Of a stretch of 64,000 bases of DNA, positions 44,260-52,670 are shown piece after piece. This stretch comes from Bin52 sp965243345. Its GTDB lineage: Bacteria; Pseudomonadota; Alphaproteobacteria; Thalassobaculales; Thalassobaculaceae. A program made the position numbers and the translations under genes. The stretch is from NCBI GenBank assembly GCA_965243345.1, contig CBDEUR010000003.1, forward strand, positions 3,906,001 to 3,970,000, in the 5' to 3' direction. The first letter of the stretch is position 1, and each line of letters starts with the position of its first letter. A model generated the notes under the pieces. The model did not search any database and was not told where the DNA came from. It saw only the letters and a program-made list of their open reading frames with translations.

Positions 44260-46937
44260 CACGGAGCGTCCCACACGTGGGTTGCATCACCGAGGCGCTC
44301 GTTGGCGGCCGCCTCCTTGCGAACGCGGTAGACGGCCCTGGCGTTGGCCGGGAGCGCGAAGGCGAGGTCGTCATGCGTTCCGCCCGTGTCCGCGCCCGGC
44401 ACCGCGCTGCCGGAGGCGAGGCTGGTGCGCGCCGCCCGCAGGTGGATTGTGAGCGTGCCGAGCACGGCGTCCGGGTCGTCGAGCCGCAGGTCCCGGTCCT
44501 CTCGTGGATAGAGAAGCGACGCCGCGATGGATACCTCCGTGCCCAGCAGCGATCTCACCGCGAAGGCGTACAGGCAGCGCTGCAGTTCCCGGCCGCCGTC
44601 GAGAACGATGTCGCCCCGGGGCACGCGCCCGGTCTTGTAGTCGCGCACCAGTGCGCGGCTGCCATCGGCGGAAATGTCGAGACGATCGATGTATCCCGCG
44701 ATGCGGAACCCGGTGTCGGCAATCTCGACGGCGGTGCCGGCATCCCACGGGACCGTCCCGCCGGTTTTCGGTTCCGATCCGCCGAACGGGACCTCTCCAT
44801 AGGCCGTGGCGTCCGCGAGGTCGTGGTCGCGGAATCCGAGGGCCCGGCCGCCCAGTGCGCGCACCTCGTCGAGCGTGCGGCGCCAGATGACGGGCGGGGG
44901 CACGGCCTGTTCCGCTTCCCAGGAGGCTGCGGTCGCGGCGGCGGCGGCATCCGTGGCCGCGGCGATCTGTCTGTGCGAAGCACCGGCGAGACCGCCGTCC
45001 CCTTCCAGCGTGCGAAGCGCCCGGTCGAGTGTCTGGTGAACGAGATCGCCCATGGCGAGGGGATCGAGGACCAGTGGATCCTCTCCGCTCTCGGGCGCCC
45101 GCCAGCCGAGCCCGTAGCGCCACACGAACCCGAGCGGATTGCGCAGGAGCATGCGTAGCGAACTTGCCGACTGGGTGCGCTCAAGGATGGCCCTGATAAC
45201 CGGATGGCCGGGCCGGACGGCGCCGTCATGCGGCGTGATGTCCGTGCGCAGCCAGTCGAACCAGCAGTTCGACGCGGACACCGCCTGCGGCAGGCGTCGG
45301 AACTCGTCGGGGCGCGCCGTCAGCCGGTCGGTCTCGCTGAAGGCGTGCGCGGGCACGCGGCTGCGCGGGACATAGGCGTCGTCCGCCTCGACGTGGAGAA
45401 GAAGGGTGCTGCGGCCGAGAAGCCGGCCGTCCTCGCCGCGCCGGGCGCGGGACAGCACGATCTCGCGCTCCGTCGTCGCCAGGATGGTCGCGAAGTCGCG
45501 GCGATCAGCGGCTGCGACCGGCAGCGGATCGAGATCGGCCACAGGCACGATGTGATCGGAGAGAAGGCGGTCCTCTACCATCGAGCGCGGCCATCGCGCG
45601 GAGTTGAGGCCGAGCAGCCGGACGAAGCGCCGCGGCGAGGCCGCGAGTGCGTTCGCCGGCATCCAGCAGGCCGACACGCAGGGGTCGATGCCGTCGTGCT
45701 GTCTGAGCGCCTCCAGGGTGAGGTCGAGCGAAGCGGCGGGGCCATTTGCGAGCGCCCTGCGCCAGATCTCGCGCGCATTCCCGCGCAGCAGCGCCTCACC
45801 CGCGTCACCGGCGGCCTCGATGCCCCTGGACAGCAGCTCGACGATCGCCGCGAGTGCCGGGCCGTGGTCGTTACCGTCCGGCCAGTCTGCAGCGCCGAGC
45901 CCGTTGATCAGGCGTACCCAGGCCTGCCCTGACGAGAGCGGCGCACCGGGTGACATGACGCGCGTCCAGCCATCCGGCAGGTCCGCGAACGGGCCGGCGT
46001 GGGTCCACAGCAGCGCGTTCAGCCGGCGCATCCGCGTCTGGGAGAGACCGCGCAGCAGGATATCCGCGAGTGCTGACGCCGCCTGCCCTTCCCGGCTCGC
46101 CGTGACCGTGACGCCGTGCACGAAATGAAGGTCGAAATTGGCGTCGGCGCGAAGAGCGAACAGGTGATCGTCATAGTCGCCGGGCGCAACCGAGGCGATG
46201 GCGATGTCGGCGGGCTCCGCCCTGCCGGATGCGAGCAGCGCGCGCGCCCATCGCACGGCCTCGACCGCCTCGTGGTAGGTGGTGGCGGCGCTCACCGCGT
46301 GGACCTCCGGTGATTTCGCCTCGTCGCGCAGGATCTCGACGGCCTCGCCATCGAGCCAGTCGGGCACCTGGCGCGGGCCGGCGTTCCAGCGCACCGGCAC
46401 GCGGCGGGCAATGGCGTGGAGAAGGGGTCGCCAGACCGGGGAGAGTTCGGTGATGCCCACGATCTCGATCGGCCCGAACAGCGCCGGTGCGTGATCCAGG
46501 CGCGCCAGTCCCGCGGCGACGAGGTCGGCAGGGCGCACCATCGACGGCGGCAGCGCCGCCACGACTACGCGCTCCAGGCCGGCGATGGACGCAAGCCGCG
46601 GATGTTCGCCGGCCCGGGCCTGCAGGTCGAGGCCGGCGCGCCACGCCTTGCGCAGCGTATCGGCGGCAGCGCCCGTCATGCCCGGCAGCGTCTTGATCCC
46701 GTCCAGCTCGCCGAGATCGGTCTCCGGCAGGACGGTGACGATGGCTGCCCGCAGCGCAATGTCATCCACGGGCTGTACAAATCCCCCTGCAAGCCGCGCC
46801 GCGAGCTGCTCGAAGGTCATGATCCGTAGCCCGTGCCACCGGTTCCGGGCCGCCTCCAGCCGGAGTTCCCGCATCCCGAGCCGGCTGTGGGCCACGACCG
46901 TACGGCGCAGCGGTTCCCCGGTCTTCATGTCATGCAT
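44259..46937 (-). CDS. PD-(D/E)XK nuclease, AddB-like
   Basis: 892 residues. Shaped like AddB/RexB: a degenerate helicase-like body and a C-terminal RecB-type nuclease with GYIDRLDIS ... ALVRDYKTGRVP near residues 755-770. At the N-terminus, where a P-loop would be, VVAHSRLGMREL is found, so ATP hydrolysis is unlikely. Shorter than usual alphaproteobacterial AddB (about 1000). Start is uncertain: ATG 46937 has AGGA nine bases upstream; ATG 46928 and GTG 47009 are also in frame. Forms a helicase-nuclease pair with the gene downstream. Confidence 0.8.
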   Translation of the reverse strand: MHDMKTGEPLRRTVVAHSRLGMRELRLEAARNRWHGLRIMTFEQLAARLAGGFVQPVDDIALRAAIVTVLPETDLGELDGIKTLPGMTGAAADTLRKAWRAGLDLQARAGEHPRLASIAGLERVVVAALPPSMVRPADLVAAGLARLDHAPALFGPIEIVGITELSPVWRPLLHAIARRVPVRWNAGPRQVPDWLDGEAVEILRDEAKSPEVHAVSAATTYHEAVEAVRWARALLASGRAEPADIAIASVAPGDYDDHLFALRADANFDLHFVHGVTVTASREGQAASALADILLRGLSQTRMRRLNALLWTHAGPFADLPDGWTRVMSPGAPLSSGQAWVRLINGLGAADWPDGNDHGPALAAIVELLSRGIEAAGDAGEALLRGNAREIWRRALANGPAASLDLTLEALRQHDGIDPCVSACWMPANALAASPRRFVRLLGLNSARWPRSMVEDRLLSDHIVPVADLDPLPVAAADRRDFATILATTEREIVLSRARRGEDGRLLGRSTLLLHVEADDAYVPRSRVPAHAFSETDRLTARPDEFRRLPQAVSASNCWFDWLRTDITPHDGAVRPGHPVIRAILERTQSASSLRMLLRNPLGFVWRYGLGWRAPESGEDPLVLDPLAMGDLVHQTLDRALRTLEGDGGLAGASHRQIAAATDAAAAATAASWEAEQAVPPPVIWRRTLDEVRALGGRALGFRDHDLADATAYGEVPFGGSEPKTGGTVPWDAGTAVEIADTGFRIAGYIDRLDISADGSRALVRDYKTGRVPRGDIVLDGGRELQRCLYAFAVRSLLGTEVSIAASLLYPREDRDLRLDDPDAVLGTLTIHLRAARTSLASGSAVPGADTGGTHDDLAFALPANARAVYRVRKEAAANERLGDATHVWDAP

Positions 46938-47025
46938 GTCAGATGTCCTGGCCTGCGCAGGTTTACCGTGGCTACTCTTATGGCTGACTGGCAATTGCTC
47001 AACGCTCACGTCTGAGCCGGCTCGC

Positions 47026-47568
47026 TCAGGTCTCGCAAAAGACGATCAGCTCCGCGGGGTTCAGGACAATCTCTCTCTTTCTGCCTGCGCGGATATGCAG
47101 ATCATCCAACCGGATGCGGCGCATGCCGCCGAGGCTCGCGGGTGCGGAGTCGAAAACGATTACCGTCCTTTCCAGCTTGACGAAGGAGAACCAGTGGGCG
47201 GCCGGTTCCTCCATGCGGACGATGCCGCAGATCACGTCGTCTCGGCAGAACACCCTGAAAAGCCTCTTCCGGAACTTCTTCCCGGACCTCGGCGGATTGG
47301 TGCGGAAAGGATATTCGATCCTTATCGGATAGGCGCAGCCCGCTTCCCTGTACGCACTCTTGAGCACCTTCTGGCAGGCCTTGAGCATCGTTCTCATCTG
47401 TTTGAAGGTGGTTCCCTCCCACAACACGTCCGGCCAGTTGCCGATCGCGGAACACGCGAATTTGAAGATGTCCTGGCCGAGCCAGTCCTCCTCGATATCG
47501 CACAGGTCGTAGGCGTTGACGATCGCGTAGGGGCCACAGAGGCCGTCGAGTGTTCCCTGCCAGGCCAT
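47026..47568 (-). CDS. Small putative papain-like cysteine peptidase
   Basis: 180 residues, no family recognised with certainty. DGLCGPYAIVNA near the N-terminus resembles the active-site helix of papain-like and C39-type peptidases. A plausible full set of residues is Gln4, Cys11, His125 in PAAHWFSFVK and Asp140 in VIVFDSAP, in the order expected for that fold. This is inference from motifs. No signal peptide, so cytoplasmic. AAGGAG five bases before the ATG gives strong translation initiation. Third gene of the five-gene operon, 15 bases after the WYL gene. Confidence 0.6.
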   Translation of the reverse strand: MAWQGTLDGLCGPYAIVNAYDLCDIEEDWLGQDIFKFACSAIGNWPDVLWEGTTFKQMRTMLKACQKVLKSAYREAGCAYPIRIEYPFRTNPPRSGKKFRKRLFRVFCRDDVICGIVRMEEPAAHWFSFVKLERTVIVFDSAPASLGGMRRIRLDDLHIRAGRKREIVLNPAELIVFCET

Positions 47569-47583
47569 GATGACTCCTTCCTG

Positions 47584-48576
47584 CTAACGGGGTGATCCGT
47601 GATGCGCTCCGAGTTCGGAGCACATGGTGGCGAGCTGGCGGCGAAGCCGGTCGGGTTCCTCGACCGTGACACTCTTGCCCCAGGTAACGAGGTGCCAGCA
47701 CATCTCGTCGATGCCGCCTGCGGTGAAGCGCACCGTGAGCGTGCCGTCCGCGTTCTCCTCGACGGACTGGCCGGGGTGGAACTGGAATTCCGATGCATCG
47801 CGCTTCACCTCCGCCGCAAAGCGCAACACCACGTCCACAGGCTCCTCCTGGAAGGTGCCGAAGGAACGCCGCGCATAGGCCTCCAGGCTGAATTCCGGAT
47901 CGCGTGCGAAGCTGTCGGCGGTCACGTACGCCTCGCTCATGTTCGCGATGCGCCAGAGCCGCATCCCGGCGGCCCGGCCTGACCGCCCCACCAGGAAGGC
48001 GCGGTTGCCGTAAAGCAGGCCGTAGGGCTCGATCCGCTGGCGGCTGCGCTGCCCCGAGCCCTGAGCGAGGTAGGAAACCTCAATGACACGGCAGGTGGCG
48101 ATGGCATCGCGCAGAGTGGCCAGCAGGGTGTCGTCGAGCCGCAGCCTGGGACCCGGTCGCATGGCAAGCCCCTCGGCCTGCGTCAGCGTCTCGATATCAG
48201 CCTCGATGTGCGCCAGTGAGTCCGAGTGCAGGGTGGCCCGAAGCCTGGTGTCCAGTTCCCGCAGCGCCGACGCGCGTTCTCCGAATCCCCTGTTGTGGAG
48301 CAAGTCGGCGGCGGCGGAGAGGTCGGCCAGCTCGGCGGCGGTGACCCGCACGAGACGCTGAAGCGCGTTCGAGCGCAGCCGCCAGTGGTTCCTGTTGTCG
48401 TTGCCTTCAACGATCTCCAGCGGCCCGAAGGCCGTTTCGACCGCGTTGCGCATGCGCTCGGCCGTGCTCCGGCTGACGCCGAACTCCTCCCGGATTTCGT
48501 CGAGCGTCACGCCAGCGCGCTGGACCTGCATCCGGATGGCCAGGTTCACGATGGTGCTCAGCCTTTCGTAGCGCAT
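47584..48576 (-). CDS. HTH and WYL-domain transcriptional regulator
   Basis: 330 residues. N-terminal helix-turn-helix (about 1-65, with TLDEIREEFGVSRSTAERM), central WYL domain (about 155-235) with RIEPYGLLYGNRAFLVG, and a C-terminal WCX-like domain (about 245-320). Regulators of this architecture (for example CapW and BrxR) repress anti-phage operons and respond to a nucleic-acid or nucleotide signal. AGGAGG lies four bases before the ATG. Second gene of the operon, consistent with self-control. Confidence 0.88.
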   Translation of the reverse strand: MRYERLSTIVNLAIRMQVQRAGVTLDEIREEFGVSRSTAERMRNAVETAFGPLEIVEGNDNRNHWRLRSNALQRLVRVTAAELADLSAAADLLHNRGFGERASALRELDTRLRATLHSDSLAHIEADIETLTQAEGLAMRPGPRLRLDDTLLATLRDAIATCRVIEVSYLAQGSGQRSRQRIEPYGLLYGNRAFLVGRSGRAAGMRLWRIANMSEAYVTADSFARDPEFSLEAYARRSFGTFQEEPVDVVLRFAAEVKRDASEFQFHPGQSVEENADGTLTVRFTAGGIDEMCWHLVTWGKSVTVEEPDRLRRQLATMCSELGAHHGSPR

Positions 48577-48662
48577 CAGGCCTCCTCACCCGAGCCCGCG
48601 GGTCCGCGTCATTCAGCCTAGTCGGGGACAGCTGGACGCGGAACCTGGTACCCGTCTTCCTG

Positions 48663-50747
48663 CTACCCCGACCGACCGAACCCGACGGGCAGGGGCCGGT
48701 CCGGCTTGGCGGCGCATTCGGCGCTCAGCATGTCTGCCAGCGCATCCGGTTCCGCCAGTCTGCCGAGGAGTTCGGCCTTCCTGCGCACCACGGCGAAATC
48801 GCCTGGTGTCAGGGCGGCAAGCGCTGCGGCACGGGCCGGCGGCGCCATCCCGAAGTAGGCCCGAAACGCAATCTCCACCTGCTTCGCCGAGAGGTAGTCG
48901 AGGGCCACCTTGAAGACGAAACGCCTGAGGGTGGCTGGATCCAGGTGCTCGGCGAAGTTGGTGGTGCAGGCGAAGGGAAGCGGATGGCTTTCCATCCAGG
49001 TCAGCATCTCGTTCACCCGGCTGACCTCCCAGCCCTGCCGGGCGAAGCTGCGGTCAGAGAGCAGCGAATCAGCCTCGTCGAAGACCAGGAAGGAACGGGT
49101 GTCGCGCGCCTCGGCGAAGGCGGCGGCAATTTGCTTCTCTGTCTCGCCCACCCACATCGACATCAGGTCAGAGGCGCGCTTCTGCATCACCTCGAGCCCC
49201 ATGCGCTCGGCGAGGTAGCGAACGAAGGCACTCTTGCCTGTGCCTGGCGGCCCCTGAAGGCAGAGCGAGAAGCGCTGGTTCCCGCCGGCAACGAGGCTGT
49301 CGGCGAGCGTGACAGGGTCGGTATCGGCGTGGATCAGCGCGGGATCGAAGAGCGCCGGCGCGCCCTGCGGCGGCGCATCGCAGCCGAGCACCCGGGACAG
49401 GCCGCCCACGCCGCGCCGCACCGCCTCGATACCACCGCCGCCGATCCTGGCCGCGGCGGTGGCGCCGGCCGCAACGCCGGGGGTCGCGGCAAACTCTTGC
49501 GCAAGCGCACGGGCATCCTCGGGTCCGGCCTCGATTCCGTGATGCTCGAGCTGCCGGGTCCAGATCCGTGCCCGGACCGCCGCCGTGGGCGGGCGCAACT
49601 CAAGCGCGAACATCATGCGGCGCAGGAGCGCGTCGCTGACCGGACCGGCATCGTTCATGGTCCAGAGCGTCGGCGCCGGCGCGCGTTCCAGCAGGCGGTG
49701 CATATACACCTTCGAGCTGCCGCCGCGGGCGCCGGCGAAGAGCGGCTGTCCGAAGAGGAACATGCCGCTGCCGGCGGACTCCCACAGCAGGTCCTCCATC
49801 TCGTCGAACAGAAGCAGCGACGTGCTGTTCCTCGTGAGCAGGCGCTGGGCAAGGCGGAGCTCCTGCAGCCGCTCGCGGCGGTTGGGCTCTTCACCGTCGT
49901 CATCGGCCTCGCCGACGCTGTAAAGGGTCGCGCCGAGGCGCTTGGCAAGCACCTTGCAGAACTCGGTCTTGCCGGTCCCGGGCGGGCCGTAGAGAAGAAC
50001 GTTGACGCCGGATGCTCCGGTGCGCAGCGCGCCCCGGATCAGCCGCTCGATATGATCGCGTCCCTCGGCGATGTGATCGAAGTCCGCCCACTCGAGCTCG
50101 CTCCCGGGTGCGGCGTCCAGCAGCAGGCGGTTGACGTCGAGGCCTGCCGTGGCGTGAACCGAGGCCAGGCGACGCAAGCGGTCGACGGTCGTAATGTCGC
50201 CATCGCTGTCGATGACGACGAGGCCCGAACTCACCAGCGGTGCTCCATCGGCAAGGCGGCGGTAAACAGAGCCCGAAGATACGCCGAGAAGGGTGGGGAT
50301 GGCCGCGCCCCTGACATTGAAGGGCGTCATGTGCCTGCTGGCACGACCGAAGATGTCGTCGACCATAGACTCGATGACAGGCTGCGTCTGGTAGCGCAGC
50401 AGGACCTCCAGGATTTCGACATCGATCGGTTCAAGACCCGTTGCCCGGCCAAGGCACCGGAGGCGTTGTGCGGTCCGGTCGAGCCTGGGTGCCCGCGTGG
50501 CCGTGCATTCGTCACGCAGGGCCTGTTTCAGACCGCGCAGCTGCCGCGCGGACATCGGTTCGTCGAGTTCGGTTTCCCTGCGGACCAGGCGCGAGTACAG
50601 GCGGTTCGTTCCGTCGTACGCGGAGCGGTTCTCACGGTTTGCGATCCAATCAGCCAGGGCGGACGCCTCACGGTCCCGGTGATGAAGCCGTCCCGCGGTG
50701 TTGGCGAGGTAGAAGATGATGAGATGGCGTTCGTAGGCGGTCGACAT
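48663..50747 (-). CDS. Double AAA+ ATPase
   Basis: 694 residues with two AAA+ modules. First: Walker A GPPGTGKTEFC near residue 253 and Walker B LLLFDEMEDLL near 310. Second: GPPGTGKSAFV near 500 and FLVFDEADSLL near 555, with MSMWVGETEKQIAAAF typical of Cdc48/FtsH-type sensor regions. The N-terminal ~225 residues have no recognised domain. A remodelling or sensing role is likely. ATG 50747 is chosen for its GGAG six bases upstream. First gene of the operon; the gap to the WYL gene is 86 bases. Confidence 0.85.
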   Translation of the reverse strand: MSTAYERHLIIFYLANTAGRLHHRDREASALADWIANRENRSAYDGTNRLYSRLVRRETELDEPMSARQLRGLKQALRDECTATRAPRLDRTAQRLRCLGRATGLEPIDVEILEVLLRYQTQPVIESMVDDIFGRASRHMTPFNVRGAAIPTLLGVSSGSVYRRLADGAPLVSSGLVVIDSDGDITTVDRLRRLASVHATAGLDVNRLLLDAAPGSELEWADFDHIAEGRDHIERLIRGALRTGASGVNVLLYGPPGTGKTEFCKVLAKRLGATLYSVGEADDDGEEPNRRERLQELRLAQRLLTRNSTSLLLFDEMEDLLWESAGSGMFLFGQPLFAGARGGSSKVYMHRLLERAPAPTLWTMNDAGPVSDALLRRMMFALELRPPTAAVRARIWTRQLEHHGIEAGPEDARALAQEFAATPGVAAGATAAARIGGGGIEAVRRGVGGLSRVLGCDAPPQGAPALFDPALIHADTDPVTLADSLVAGGNQRFSLCLQGPPGTGKSAFVRYLAERMGLEVMQKRASDLMSMWVGETEKQIAAAFAEARDTRSFLVFDEADSLLSDRSFARQGWEVSRVNEMLTWMESHPLPFACTTNFAEHLDPATLRRFVFKVALDYLSAKQVEIAFRAYFGMAPPARAAALAALTPGDFAVVRRKAELLGRLAEPDALADMLSAECAAKPDRPLPVGFGRSG

Positions 50748-50832
50748 GACGCTCTCCATGCGAGTGTTGGAGCAACGTACCGGAGTGGCGCGTCAAATTC
50801 GGACGTATCGGCAGGAGAACATTCACTCGCCG

Positions 50833-50846
50833 CCCTTTCGAAAGGG
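50833..50846. promoter_or_regulatory. Perfect palindrome, candidate WYL operator
   Basis: CCCTTTCGAAAGGG, a perfect 14-bp inverted repeat 86 bases upstream of the AAA+ gene start. A partial copy of one arm (TCGAAAGGGG) occurs about 45 bases further on. Position fits autoregulation by the WYL protein; binding is inferred. Confidence 0.4.
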
Positions 50847-51285
50847 TCTCCGCATCTGCCGTCGTCTTCACCTGGCCGCCCTTGCTGTCGAAAGGGGCGC
50901 GTTGGCCGTGAGCGGGCGGCGACCGCCGGGGAAAGTACCCCGCCTGCGCCAGTCTGAAGACCCGTTGCAGCGGGCATGCGTGGAAACCCTGTGCAGGCAG
51001 GAGAGCAAGAGCGATGGAATGGGCGCCCCTCGCCTGCCAGGCGGCCGGTCAACTGCGCCGGGCCCGACGATGTTGCTCACAAGGGCGCGCCGCCGACCGG
51101 ACCGTAGCGACGAGAGTCCGCTCATGGGACCGCCAATCGGATCGAGGAGCAGATGCGTTCGTCCGGGGTGCTGTCAATCGCGCACGAGGCAGCCAGCACC
51201 GTGGTCCCCGTCATCGGGCGCTGATCACGGCGATGAGAGGTTTCGTATCTCTCCCTGATCCGTCCTCCAGCACAGACTTTGGCGA

Positions 51286-51332
51286 ATGTCTCTGATCGCC
51301 GACATTTCGCCCGTGTCTCCGATCGGCGACAT
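51286..51332 (+). promoter_or_regulatory. Tandem operator-like repeats upstream of hipB
   Basis: ATGTC-N10-GACAT at 51286-51305 and GTGTC-N10-GACAT at 51313-51332, with centres 27 bases apart and similar cores around GATC. Spacing of two and a half helical turns and the position before a HipB-type gene suggest binding sites for HipB. Confidence 0.5.
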
Positions 51333-51340
51333 CTGTACAT

Positions 51341-51370
51341 TGTTGGCGTTCGACGACATCGGAGCCAACA
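51341..51370 (+). promoter_or_regulatory. Hairpin covering the hipB ribosome binding site
   Basis: TGTTGGC (51341-51347) pairs perfectly with GCCAACA (51364-51370); the right arm includes the first base of the start codon and the loop end includes the GGAG. It could limit translation of the antitoxin. Confidence 0.4.
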
Positions 51371-51660
51371 TGCGAATCCGAACCCCCCTCGAACTCGGTC
51401 TGGTCATCCGCGATAAACGCCGCAAGCTCAAGCTGAGCCAGAACGAGCTCGCCCGCAAAGCGGGAGTAGGACGACAGTGGGTCATTGCCATCGAGTACGG
51501 CAAGTCCCGTGCCGAGCTCGGTCTGGTTCTCCGTACCCTGAACGCCCTCGACCTTCCGTTGACGATCGATCCTGACGCTCGCCGGCTTCCGTCGGACGAC
51601 GGCACGGGCGCCGTCGATATCGACGCTATCGTGGATGCCGCCAGGAAATATCGGACATGA
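51370..51660 (+). CDS. hipB: HipB-type helix-turn-helix antitoxin
   Basis: 96 residues. Xre-type DNA-binding domain: LGLVIRDKRRKLKLSQNELARKAGVGRQWV (in pieces; helix-turn-helix about 22-50), then IEYGKSRAELGLVLRTLNALDL, typical of HipB. The C-terminus is short and polar. ATG 51370 has GGAG five bases upstream. The four-base overlap with the hipA remnant is the normal hipBA arrangement, but the toxin is truncated. Confidence 0.88.
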   Translation: MRIRTPLELGLVIRDKRRKLKLSQNELARKAGVGRQWVIAIEYGKSRAELGLVLRTLNALDLPLTIDPDARRLPSDDGTGAVDIDAIVDAARKYRT

Positions 51661-51833
51661 CCGAGCTTCCTGTCGTCGTTGCCGACCACCGGATCATGGG
51701 CAAAGTGCGCCGCGACCGGATGGCGCTTGTCCACGACGACCGGCCGCGGCCCATTGATGCAGCCAACTCCCTTTCCCCTTCGATGCCGCTCGTGGTTGCA
51801 CGGCCGGCGCCCCGCGTCCCGGGAGATGCGTGA
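51657..51833 (+). pseudogene. hipA remnant (N-terminal stump)
   Basis: A 58-codon frame starting inside the hipB stop (ATGA). Its residues VVVADHRIMGKVRRDR and SLSPSMPLVV match the N-terminal HipA domain, whose full protein is about 410-440 residues. The kinase core is missing: the frame stops at 51833 and the convergent enoyl-CoA hydratase gene begins 18 bases later. So toxin activity is lost; HipB may persist as a stand-alone repressor. Confidence 0.7.
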
Positions 51834-51850
51834 CGCCGCCGCTGACCGTG

Positions 51851-52654
51851 TCAGCGGCCCTCGAAGACGGGCCTGCGCTTGTTCATGAAGGCGTCCTGAC
51901 CCTCCTGGTAGTCGCGGCTGTCGAAACAGGCGCGGGTCAGCTCGTCGACCAGCGCGGTGTCGAAGGCGTCATCGTCCTTCATCAGCTCGTTGATGGTCAG
52001 TTTCGAGGCTCGCATCGACAGCGGCGCGTTCTCGGCGATGCGGTCGGTGACGTCGGCCACGGCCGCGTCGAGTTCATCGGCCGGAACACAGGTGTTGACC
52101 AGCCCCATTGCCAGTGCCTCGGCCGCAGTATAGCGGCGCGCGGTGAGCAGGATCTCCTTGGCGCGGGACGGGCCGACCAGTGCGACCAGGTTGCCGAGGT
52201 TGATCCGGTCATAGGCGATCGACAGCCGGGCCGCCGGCACGCCGAACACAGAGTCGTCCGATGCGATCCGCAGGTCGGCGGCGAGCGCGATGCCGAGACC
52301 GCCGCCCATGCAGAAGCCACGGATGCGGGCGATGAGCGGTTTCTCGAAACCCAGCATGGTCCGGCGCGCACCCGTCGAAATCCGCGCATACTCCGCCGCG
52401 GCCGCGGAGTCGCTGCGGTTCTTGCGGAACTGCGAGATGTCGGCGCCCGACGCGAAGGCCCGGTCGCCTGCGCCGGTCATCACCACGCAGCGGATGGTGC
52501 TGTCGGTGGCGAACCGGGTAAAGGCATCCTCGATTCCGGCCCACATCTCCAGCGAGATCGCGTTGCGCCGACGCGCATTGTCGATGATGACCCGGCCCAC
52601 CGGACCGTCGGCCTCCGCCCGGATGGTCCCCGGGATGTCGGTATCCTGTGCCAT
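51851..52654 (-). CDS. Enoyl-CoA hydratase/isomerase family protein
   Basis: 267 residues. Crotonase fold: GRVIIDNARRRNAIS near residue 20, FASGADISQF (oxyanion Gly-Ala-Asp) near 70, and MGGGLGIALAADLRIA near 115. The catalytic Glu positions of true hydratases are not obvious: the second reads FGVPAARLSI where many have Glu, so isomerase or other activity is possible. Downstream of, and probably co-transcribed with, the CoA-transferase gene 16 bases away. Confidence 0.88.
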   Translation of the reverse strand: MAQDTDIPGTIRAEADGPVGRVIIDNARRRNAISLEMWAGIEDAFTRFATDSTIRCVVMTGAGDRAFASGADISQFRKNRSDSAAAAEYARISTGARRTMLGFEKPLIARIRGFCMGGGLGIALAADLRIASDDSVFGVPAARLSIAYDRINLGNLVALVGPSRAKEILLTARRYTAAEALAMGLVNTCVPADELDAAVADVTDRIAENAPLSMRASKLTINELMKDDDAFDTALVDELTRACFDSRDYQEGQDAFMNKRRPVFEGR

Positions 52655-52670
52655 GATGCTCCCGCCGTCC

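Larger units (their letters stand above)
50748..51369. other. Divergent regulatory region between AAA+ operon and hipB
   Basis: About 620 bases without a supported gene; open frames across it have no recognisable protein features. It holds a 14-bp palindrome near the AAA+ gene (50833-50846) and repeated operator-like sites next to hipB (51286-51332). A convincing promoter pair for the AAA+ operon was not found. Confidence 0.5.

Noticed and set aside
50746..51258. 170-codon plus-strand frame between the AAA+ gene and hipB
   Set aside because: Arg/Pro/Gly-rich chance translation of GC-rich DNA; no family features, and it overlaps the regulatory region.
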